Part shown: in pieces, positions 50,131 to 61,200 of the stretch
How positions within the stretch are numbered: position 1 is the stretch's first letter
Layout: every line of letters starts with the position of its first letter
NCBI GenBank assembly: GCA_013399015.1
Contig: VWZX01001164.1
Location: forward strand, 620,001-684,000
Direction of reading: 5' to 3'
Origin: Galbula dea
Taxonomy: Eukaryota; Chordata; Aves; Piciformes; Galbulidae
Length of the DNA stretch: 64,000 nt
The notes under the pieces: generated by a model
The model's input: only the letters and a program-made list of their open reading frames with translations
Databases searched by the model: none
What the model was told of the DNA's origin: nothing
Made by a program: the position numbers and the translations under genes

Positions 50131-52036
50131 CCTAAAGATTATTAAGATACTAGAAGATGATACCAGAGTTTTTGGTAATAGTTTATTTCCTCATATATTA
50201 CTAGTAGCATTTGATTTTAGAGTCTTGGAAAGAAATTCTGATGTCTGGAAACCACTATCTAAAGAACAGCACATTTAATCAACTTCACATAACCAAGTTC
50301 TCTTTCAACCTGCAGTTCTTACATCACACTTTTTTGAAGTTTAGCTTCTTTTAAGACCCCCTGGATGAAATATATGAGAAACTTAAGCTGAAGGCCTAAA
50401 AGTAGTTCTAAACACTGAGTGGTGGTTTTCTGAAAGGCTTTAGACAGTATATTGCAAACCATGTCTGGTGAGCGTTTGTGCTTTGGTCTCTCCAAAACTT
50501 TGTTAAAAGTACGTTATTACCCCAGAAAAGTCCTATCTCCACAGGAACACCTCCCTCAAGTGTTAGGTGGATTGACATTATTTAGTTGAAGTTCAGTTGG
50601 AGGCTTTGTAACTGAAGTTAGGGCTGGAAAGCAAACTCCTGGTTTTCACGTGAAGATGTTTACATCAATCCATAGCAAAGGAGAGGCAACTGGCAATGAT
50701 AAAATACTAATAAGTGCAAATGTTTTTAGATTCTGAACTTAATGTAAATGTTATGCAAAATGAAAACTGCAGTGTCGTTCCCTTACTTGCTGAAAACATG
50801 TATGTTGCCCAATATACATATAGACCAGAAGGGTTTTGCTTTTGCAGCATTTCCTATAGTGCCAACTGCAGTGAAGTGTTTATTTGAAAAGCTTGATTGA
50901 GACTAGCAAAAAAATCCTCATTACTTTTCAGAAGTAATTCTTACTATCACTTTTTTTTATTTAGATGTGATGAGTATATTACTGCCAAACCTGCAGCATC
51001 TGTGGTGATAAGATTAAAAACCTGCAGATTTTGTCTCCTCTTCAGAACAGATGCAGTTTGTTCTGATCAGATCACATCCAGGAATTATGAGTTAGTTTAG
51101 TCTTGAGTAGCCAGTAGCTTTTACAAAGACATGTATAGATGATGGGCTGGACTACTAAACTGGGTCTCAAGGCAGCATCCACAAGATAGGTGGAAATGAC
51201 TGCTCTAAGTCACCTTTTCTTGCCAAAACTTGAAGTTGATCCACATCTATTTGAATGATTACTTATTAAGCTAAGATCAGCAGGTAAAATGATCTTCACA
51301 GAAAATGTCCTGCCAACGAGTCATTTCTGGAATATAAGCCTTGCCCTTATGCACAGCCCTGAGGAATGTAAGAGAGGTGGGTTTAGAGGTAATAAAACCT
51401 TCAAGCTCTTGGCTGTGGTGAGGAAATTTCCCTTTCCCACTGTGGCAGTTTTCTAGCTACTCTGTGTTACTTAAACCAGCTGAAAAGCAGTGTAGAATAT
51501 TGTATATTAGAGTACATTATGCTCTTGAGAAAGTTATCTTCTAGCTGAGATTCAAAACAAAGGGACCTTCTAAAATATAGTCATGGAATTGTGTATCAAG
51601 TTTATGTGCACAAATCTTCATTATGAACAGCGAATGGAGAAATTACTCATAAAAATCCAATTTACCAATAACGGAGTTTGTGCCTGTAAACTCTGGAGCA
51701 CCACTTTGAAAATGGCCACTATAATAAAAGGGACTAATCAGATTGAGTGGAAGCACTGGTAATCTGTTTTTTCCTAGCAAGCTTTGGTAAGGAATGTTTG
51801 TACTCATGTTCAGTGTATAGTAGGATATTGTGATATTGGTACAGTCCTGTTTCTAGCAAAGAGTTACACTGAGTTTGGTTTGGTTCCTCCATGTCTTTGT
51901 TAAAAAACAAATGCATGTGAAAAACAGAACAAGCACATTACAGCGAAGTAAAGCATGAGGGCATTTCGAGATGCTGGCAAGTCATCTCTAGTAATTGATG
52001 AATTTAGCAATTCTAGCCTGTTTTGTTTAATTTCTT
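50131..52036. other. Non-coding, no recognised element
   Basis: AT-rich. A good acceptor (TTTTTTTTATTTAG, ending 50964) precedes a 45-codon open stretch to 51100, but its translation is unrecognised. Nothing else stands out. Confidence 0.5.
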
Positions 52037-52120
52037 GTGAGCTTCTGGCTGACTTGCCATCCTTTTATGAGGTCTGTGGGTAAAGAATATGTGATAGGCA
52101 GGCGGGGTACGGGTAAACAG

Positions 52121-52228
52121 AAAGGACAGGATGTTCCCCAAGGATCAGTGTTTTCTGTGGAAATGTTTATTTTACTTAATGTTATTGATTTTGGTATCAA
52201 GGATTTGTTAATGTGCTTCTGGGCATAA
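52121..52228 (+). pseudogene. Possible relic of a LINE reverse transcriptase
   Basis: Within the plus frame 52037-52228 the translation contains DVPQGSVFSVEMFILLNVID followed by FGIKDLL. LINE reverse transcriptases of the CR1/L2/jockey type carry a very conserved VPQGSV-x-(S/G)-x-x-x-F block followed by N/D, I, D and G-I positions ahead of the catalytic aspartates. The match covers about 27 residues. The catalytic Asp pair is not seen and similarity fades on both sides, so at best this is a strongly decayed, 3'-truncated fragment, perhaps of a LINE older than the CR1 tails nearby. Chance cannot be excluded. Confidence 0.33.
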
Positions 52229-55200
52229 CCAGTTTGAGCAGAAGTTAGTAGAGGGAAAAAATGTAGATTTTAAATGTCAAAGTTATATTTATAAAAATTG
52301 CTTCTTAGATTACATGTAATTGACAGTGTCCTGTAGGTTGACAAGTGAGATAGGATCATCTAATTTTCAATAATCTTTTATGTTTAAGGCTTTTCTTTAA
52401 TGGTTTGGATTACAGCTTAAAAATAGAAAGCCTGTGCATGTGCTGCATCTTGCTAGAGTACTGCAAACTTGATTTCTGAGGTTGCTGACAGCTCCTGAAA
52501 GATTTAGGAACTGTCAGCAGGAAACATTCCCATAGAATCTGTACTGTGAACTTTTTCTGGAAAAACAGCATCATTTAGCAGGTAATATATCTGCAATAAA
52601 AATACAGTTATGCAATAATGTCTCATTAGTATGGTAAATCATAACATGGTTATTTCTATTCAATTTAAAAAGGAACTTGTGGAAAGAAATAAGTTCCTAC
52701 TTAGGTAGTTGGTGAACTTGGTTATTTTTGTATATTGTTGGTTTTTAAACTTTGAAATAGCTATTTGATTTCCATGGGAGGTAACATTTAGTCATGACAT
52801 TTTATTTCTGCATAAACAGATTTCCATTGGATTAGTACAAAAGGATTCCCCCCTCCCTTTTTTTCTTATATACTAGGACTAGGAACTGCTGGAGTACTTC
52901 TGTTTGGTATGTAACTGCTTGTTTATCATTTATGTCTTTACGATCTTGTCAGTGCCTCATGACTTCTGTAGTTTTTCTAATCTAAAATAATCCCAGTGAA
53001 ATCCTTTGATTGTCTGTTTGGACCTGATCCACTTCTGAAGGAGGAATGTAATGGGCTTTATGGCACTTACTTGGAAGCAATATATCTAACAGAGTGAATG
53101 TAGGTACTTGTTTTAATAAGAATATGCTTTCTGGGAAGTAGGGATGTCTGTTTAGTTAGCCAAAGGGAAAGTAGTTCATGATACAATCTTCCAATCATCT
53201 TGGACATTATACAAAAAGTCAGACAAATTTATTTATGTACATGCACTTTATTTGCAGTTGCTTTGTGTAAAATCTTGGTAGAACTTCACAGCATCATCTG
53301 AATAAAAAAAAAGGTGGGTGTGTATTCTTAAAAAAAATGTCAAGAGGAGTTTCACTTGTTACTGTCAGTGCTCAACTGCTACATTAAAGCAGTTGACAGA
53401 GGCAGCAGTGCTCAGTTTATCCTGGATAATATGCCCTTTTGATATTTGGTGCTTTACATCTTTCTGGTGTGAGGGCTGATGCAGGATCCTATAAAAGCAT
53501 TACACTCTTCTTCTTTCTAATGTGGATTTTTTTTTTATTGCCTTGAGCTGCTGACTGCATGGATAAATAAGATCTATTTCTGAAGCATAAGGATTCCCAT
53601 ACAGTGCTACAGAAACTGCTAGGCTTTTAGGATGGATTAGAGCAGCATTTGGAAACTAAATGGAGACATTATTCCTTCAGTTCTTCTAATTGTATTGAGT
53701 ACATGATTGTGTGTGTTATAATTTGCTGTTAGTCAGAAATGTAGTTATAAACCTACGAACAGCAACGCAAGGGGAACAACGTGCAGGCTTTAAAGCGTTC
53801 TCTTATTCACGAGTATGAAGTAGTTGTCAAAATGTACTGACTACAATGCTTCGTCCTCCTGCAAAATTGTCTCTGTTTAAGGGACTAGTCCAAAAGCTAT
53901 TTGATTTGACTTAAAAAAATCATCTGGACTCCAGTGGTCTTTGGATCATGCCTCAAGGAAGGCAGGAAGTCTCCTTTATCCAAGCAAAGTTGGAGCTATT
54001 GCAGACACAGGGCACTGTTGAAAGGTCTCTGAATGGGCTCGAGGTGCTTGCCGTAGCATTATCAGAGGCTGTAATAAGTATTTTCAATTGGTAATTTGTC
54101 TTCCCTGACCACCATTTTGTCTGTAGAAAATCTTACAAGGTCTTTTCACTCAAGTTGATCAGCAGGATGTCCTGAAAAACTGATTTCATATGCAGTTATC
54201 AGTTGACAGTAGCCTGTCCAGCATTTTACAGTAAAGTCTTCATTATGCTGAACAGCTACAGTATTTTCTCAGCGTTATAATAACAGATACAGATATCAAA
54301 CATGCTCATTGAAAAGGCATACCAGTGGCAGTAGGAGTGTAGTCCTAGGGCTAAGTTTATTTAGTGCAAAGAAAGATACCAAAATTAAGGAAGGGCTTTT
54401 CTTATGGCTCCGGTTTCCAACCTCATTTATAGTAAGTTGGAAGAGTTTTTGATACAAGACAATGGGTAGTTTGTGCAGCTAGTTTCCCTCCTCCTCACAA
54501 ATTTGTATCACCAGCTGTTTTCTGTGATCCTGCTTATTCCCATTAATTCAATGGCAAAACTGGGATATTAAGCAAATATGGCCCCTGTACAAACGCAAGT
54601 CATGACATAGGCTGGAATCTACTTAGAGCCAATAGACTTGGGGCTTTCTCCTTGTCACTACAAGAAGTCAGAAATGAGCATCTGTTGGAAGTTGTATGGG
54701 TATCTTGAACAGATCACTTCAGTCAGCTATATGATGCAAATAAAAGCATCACAGTAAGGGGTAGAGATATTTTATTTGGGTGACATTATAATACTTTTCC
54801 ATATTAAATCAATTTAGCAACTCAGTTCTGGCAAATCACCAGTAGATTACTCACCAGTGTCAGAGACTTGTTGCTCTGAGCAGTCCTAGCATGATACCAA
54901 AGGTTAATAGACAGCTCAAGCTCTGTTTAAGATTACATTTTAATATTAAAGCAAAAATTTTAAATGGCTATTTATTATATACAAATAGCAAATGCCCAAA
55001 AACCCAAAGGAAAACCTATCTGAACTTCCAAGACTTGATTGTCTAAGGTCAGTTTTCCGGAAGGTGCTAATTGCCTCCTAAGGGATGCCAAATACTCTCA
55101 AATCCCATTGAATTCAATGAACTCCAATTGATGTATTTCAGTGAATTCCTGATGAAGTCAGCCCTCTGAGCACTACAGACTCAAGGGCTCTCAGCTGTAT

Positions 55201-58200
55201 TCAGGATCATGTCCTATATGGACAAACAAAACAATGTTAGTACAGTGTCCTGGATGACAACCAGGGAGGTTCATAAATCAAGAACATCAATTAGGAATTG
55301 TGTAGCTGCACTGCTCATTTATGCCTTCAGTCTGTGGAGACAGATGCATCTTTAAGAGTGTGCACTGTGAGTGGTCTTATTGATTTAGATATAGGGAACC
55401 ATTCAGTGTCTACGATTGAATATGCACCTAATTCCTTGCAGGGCAAATGTTTGAGGGGTTTAATCTCAGCAGATTTAAGAGCAGGGATGGGACAGTTGAC
55501 AAGTTGTCTACTGTTCTCCCATCAGCTAGACAGCTGGGCTTCCTCAGGAGCTGCTCCTCCACCACTGCTGGTAACAACTTGGAGACCATTTTGTGGACTC
55601 TAATGGTTCAGCTGACCCTGCCGAGGTAGCTCAACTGTGTGTGCAGGGGTTAGAGCCTGTAAGCATGCATGTTATAATATCGATGGCTATCCCAGGGTTA
55701 AAAGTGCCCTTCCTTTGCAGAGACGGAACAATGTTTCCAGCATAGATATAGACCCTTAAGAAAATACAGCAAACAATTCTTAGGAGCTCTCTGGAGCTTT
55801 TGGGGCTTAAACCTCTTATTCTGTATTGGCAAGTTTAGCTTTTCAACCTCCCTGTGAAGTTGACTGTCACATTATATTGACAGAGCTTATCTATTACTGA
55901 CATGCGACCACCTCTATAGTGAAATGCAGTGGCCATTTCAAAGTGACATTGTACACTCCTAAGGAATGACAGGCATACTTTAATGACCATAGATCATCAG
56001 ATCCTTAGATTTAGATGTAGCACAAAAGACCTTCAGATCTGCAAACACCTGGTTCCAATACTGAATGAGAAGGAAGAACATTATCTATGGCATCACTAAG
56101 CTGCTCCTGCAGTGGTAAGCTTGCTTGGAGGTCTCCTTTCCAAATACTAACCAGCCCAACTTGTCTTAGCTTTTAAGATCACAGCACAAGGTGGTATGGC
56201 TGCAGGCCATAACTCTAAAGAAAACCTTGTACAGTGGGTAGATTGTTCCTGGATCTCATTATAGGCAATTGTTCCACAACTTCTGCTGGTTTTAATTCCT
56301 AAACCTAATATTTACCTCTGAGCATTCAAAGTTATTTTGAATTTTATCTTGACAAATCACTAAGGGGTCTATTCTTTCAATGCATGCATTTAACTCTCAT
56401 TAATGTTCATATGAGTTATGTGCAGAGCTCAGCTCCGGCAGGTTTTTCCAGCAGGGCCTGAGCCTCAGCCCTTATATGGTGTTTCAAAGTTTCTTACGCT
56501 TCTGAACAAACATAAAATTCTTCTGCCCGAATGGAGCAGAACAGCGTTTCCTCCCGCCCTTCACTGTGACCTTCTGGTCTGCTACACAGATAAGGCCTGC
56601 ACTGCAGTGGTATGAGCCTGCCCCCTTTTTTTTCCCCATTTCCAGCCATGCTTACATATGTATTCTGGGAATCCTGAATCCTGGAGGCCTGATTTAGAAC
56701 TCATTCAGGCTCAGTGTTACCAAAGCCTTGTGCGAGCTTTTACTGTATGGAAACTGTTGGTGTATTTTGTATAGAAGCAGGCTGTAAATTATGCCTAGTG
56801 TTCAGTTAACTGGAAAGGAAAAGAAGCCTGGGCACCCTGCACACCATTTTGACATTCTGTGTGCTCTCTGGCAGTCTTTCAGTTATACTTCCTGAAGATG
56901 CTTTTGCTTTTTTCTTCTTATTCTTGACAAAGCATTATGTATCCTGGGCTGAGCCTGTGATATCTAGAAACAAACAAACCCTGAACAAATTAAATTTTAG
57001 ACACAACAACCCAAATATTTAAGAGGATGAGTGTTGTTCATACTGTATTACCAACTGTAGCAGGAGTTGAGAGACTTAGCATAATGGTTTTGGAAAATTA
57101 TGATTTCCTGGGGCTTCTGCATCAATACTGATACAGTGCAGGTTACTTTATCAAGCACTGACTGAAGCAATCTCAGAGAAAATGTTGGAAATAGAAGGGT
57201 CTATTTCAAAAACTTAAAAATGCCTCTGCAGGGCAAGGTGTATTCTCCTCTTCCTGGTGAAAGGAAAATAAATCTTTTCCTAATAGAGAAGAGCTGTAGA
57301 AAACAGATCTTGAAATACCAATATCTGCATTATAGAGGTCTCTGGATTGTGTCATGAAATAGCCAAATATGTTTCTTCTAACAGTGCAGGTAGAGCTGGC
57401 CAGGAAACTGAATTTCCATTCTACCTTAGATTTTAATGTTTTCTTTGAGGCTGGAGGAAGGAAGAGTGGAGAATTACCCCTATTTTTTACAAAAGCCAAA
57501 ACCACAGGAAACACTCTATATCCAAAATGAACTGTGCTGCAGGGAACACTGAACTGACTGATGGTGCCTGACATAATTTTGTTCAGTTTTAGTGGTGGGA
57601 GTTGCAGAAAAGAGCCAAAGTGGAGGGAATTCTGTGGGTGCCAGGACTTCCAGGCCACAGTTCATAATACAGTCAGTCCAAGGACCCAAGATTTCTAGAT
57701 CACTTGGCTCCCAACTTGTGAAGCAGCCTGCACAGATAGCAGAAGTGGGAACCTGAAAGCTTCGGGTTTCAGTATGAATTCATCCTGCAGACACCTAAAA
57801 GCTAAACACCCTGAAAGCCATCTTCAGACATGTGACAAGGGTCTTTGATCCCAAAAGCTTTGGTTTGACTGAGTTGGCGATGTTTCCAGGTAGATAAGAA
57901 TCCAGTTCAGAGAACTTCAGTAGAAGGACATGCAGCAGTCTGGGAAACTGGGCTTCCCAACAGCTTAGCAGACAGACTGGCAGGAAGCCAGACATGCCAA
58001 GACCTGCCTGACAGACAGGGCTTCATCAGATGTTGGCTGAAATAGAGACTTTGGAGAAAAGACATAGGTTTTGATGAACCAGCATTTTCCACAAGCAAGT
58101 TTCACTGGAGAATTCCCAATGAGCTCTGGTTTCCAGCAGTTTGAGATGGTTCAGATGTTGTTAGTTTTAGACCAGCATTTCCTATAAAATGCAAGCAAAT

Positions 58201-61200
58201 GACAATTACTAAGTGCAAAGCTATGATGTAGTAAAAGTTATCTGTTTTGGGGGCATGGGTTACTTACAGAAAGATAGTTCCTAAATAAATACTATGTATG
58301 TTCCATACAAAAGGCCAAGAGTTTTAGGAATTTGCTTCCTTTCCTCTTCCTAGATGGAGCTGCCTGGCTGTTCAGACAGTGGAGGAGGGGGTGGGGGAAA
58401 GTAAATAGCTGCAGCCTCAAAGGGAAAGTGCTGTCTGATGTTGTGATTTTTACTTCTTCCTAGAGAACAGAACGAACAATTTTATGATCAATTATAGGTT
58501 CTTAATCAGGACTGCTTGTCTTGCAACCTCAGGAACTAAACATGTTACAGAGGCCATCTGTGTTTCTCTTGTGGCAATTTCAGTTTGTCATGTGGGCATA
58601 ACCCACTGCATTTCTAACTTTTCATTCTCTTTAGTTTGGGGACAAAAATGGCTGTGACAGAGGCTGCTGCTCATTTGTGTCCTAGCTGTTTTACTGGGAT
58701 TAGTTTTTGGGCTTGTTTCAACCTGTTAATATTTCAGTGTCTCCTCTGTTTCCTCCCTGCTATCCAGGTTCCTCTCTCAAGGTGCTTTTTTGTCCTAAAC
58801 CCTTGTGCTGGTTCCCTGAGGCCTTCCCTGTTTCCCGTGTGTCTCACCAAATTGTGCAGTGATGTGAGGTGATCATCATGTTCCTACTGGTTCCAGTAAC
58901 AGCCTCTTTCTTAACCCCAGACTAGCTTTCATTTTGACATGAGAAAGACGTTGATGTGTCTGACATTATATCAGCAACTCCCATCTTTGTCTGTATCCTA
59001 GTATCTAGTGTTAAACTAATGGACTAATCCAAAACATCATGCCTTGCAGACAGGCAGTCCAATATAAAAATCACATATTTAGAAGCTTTCATGCTTAATA
59101 AAATTAAATAGAAGAGCAAGAGCTAACAACTGCATCTGGATAGTAGCCATCATAACATTATTTTTAATATTCTATTTATTTTTGGTTTTCCATCCTCTGG
59201 ATAATTTTTCGCAGAGACAGTACAGTGAGCTGTGCTTTCACCAATGATGAGAGTGCCTTTGGTGTTCTCAAATGACACCTAGTTTTACCTTGGAAGGAAC
59301 AATAACCCAGCCTATATTTCCACTAATTGGTGGCACCAGAAAGCTCTACAGTTGTTGCAATATCTTTGTTTTAAAATAGTGAGCTCATTAGAGGCGAAGG
59401 ACTTTGCTTCCATTGGACTGGTTAACAAGCTGCAACCCAGAACATTTCTACATGCCTTTCCACCCCCTCAGAGACTGCCTTAGTCATCTGTGCAGTTATA
59501 GCCTGTAACAAAGACAGATTGTTTGCTGAAATGTGAAGGAACTTTACCATTCTGTGCTATTGGAATTAACACATTATTATTATTGGATTCCAGGCCTTTA
59601 TTACTTTGATGACTTTATTTTGACTACAGTTCTGAATAAAGCAGATCTGTGAAAGAACTTCTGGCTTAATACACAAACATAAAATGTATTTAAGGGCAGT
59701 ATGGTGGAAACATGCTTAATTGAGGGCTATGGGTATTAATATAACTAATTGAAACTAAACTTACTTTAGTACCCTGTATTTACTGAAACAGCTTGAGCTT
59801 AGCAATGGTTATATTATCTTATACTGGAAGGAAAACAATTGTCCATTATATATCTCTTTTGGTGTCAGATAAGTATTAGATTGCTGAGCATGTGAAGTTT
59901 CATTCTGCCACTCCTAAATAGCACTGAGCTACTGTGTTTACAGCAATCCTGGGGACAAGGGGACAGCAGTGGAAAGAAGATCTGATATAAATAATACTGA
60001 ATTTCAAAACTCACAAGGTCTGGTGGAAGTCCTGAGAAAAAGCACAAGATTCATATACATGATTAGCAACACAGCAGAAACAATTTAGAATTCAGCCTGT
60101 CACTCAATGGAGTGCCAGCAGCCCCTCACACACCAGCCTGGGGCATTAGAGGGTCAGCTGAATCTTTCAGCTATCTTGAGGTAGGCCCATCAGTTTCTGT
60201 ATCCAGTCTTGCAAAGGCAGCTTAGCTCTGTGTCTAGTCTGAGTCCACATGACCAGATATCCCTCTAAAGATGAGCTGACCGTAGGGACAACCATTGGAT
60301 TTGAAATAAGACAGAGCTTCTCATTTCAAGACCATTGTCCTCAAGGCCAGAGGGAGGTCTTGCTTTAACTTTCCTGATTAAGACAGCAGTAGATGACACT
60401 GGCAGCTGAAAGATTTGTCAGGTGTCATTAATTGTAAAATCCAAGTAACAGACTATCCAATACTCTCCTGAAGAGAAGTCTTGAGAGGTAATTTATGGGA
60501 ATTCTGAAGAACTAATTGGCTAACATCATGCACTTTGGCTATAAAACCTGCTATATTCAACAAGTGCCATGAGTAATTTCATTTGTACATCTGCAACATG
60601 TCTTAGATATGTGGTCAGAGATAATAAAAACCATTATTAGAAACTTCACCTTTCCAAACAGCGTAGTTACTGACACCTAGCTCAAGCAATTAAGAGAGAA
60701 ATGTGCTCAAAATTCCGTTTAGTTACCATGCTATCACCCAGGCCACTTCTCCTGCGTATTACTTCTTTTTTACCTAAGCATAGTCTATTATATTTGGAGG
60801 TTGTTTTTATTGTTTGCTACCTATTATATTAATGGTGATCTATACATACTAATTCTGTGGGTCTGTACCCCAAGTTATTTTGCTGGTATTAGAACAGGAG
60901 ATATGAGAAAGTGACCTTAAATATGTTCTTTCTATGCCAATCTGTGCTCCAGTGTCAAGAGAAAGGGTTTGCATTACTTCTCTCATGTTTGTTTTCTGCT
61001 CCTCATCTTAAAAATAGCAGAAAGTAGCATGGTCTGTGTCCTCTGCAATCATAGCCTTTTCTAAATGCTTTGGTATGTTATTGTAGCTTGTCTTTTTCCT
61101 TCTTAAAAGTCTCTTCTGTTGTACATTATAAATACCAATAAAATGTTAGTAGAAAGGAACACATAAAATGCATATTATTTGTTTTAGAAGTCTGTGAGAT

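Noticed and set aside
50965..51100. Open stretch after a strong acceptor (TTTTTTTTATTTAG)
   Set aside because: Only 45 codons with an unrecognised translation; poly-T plus AG is frequent in AT-rich DNA.
57206..57658. The 150-codon minus-strand open frame
   Set aside because: It is long, but the translation shows no domain, signal peptide, membrane span or repeated pattern, and no splice or promoter context supports it. A frame this long can arise by chance in 64 kb.
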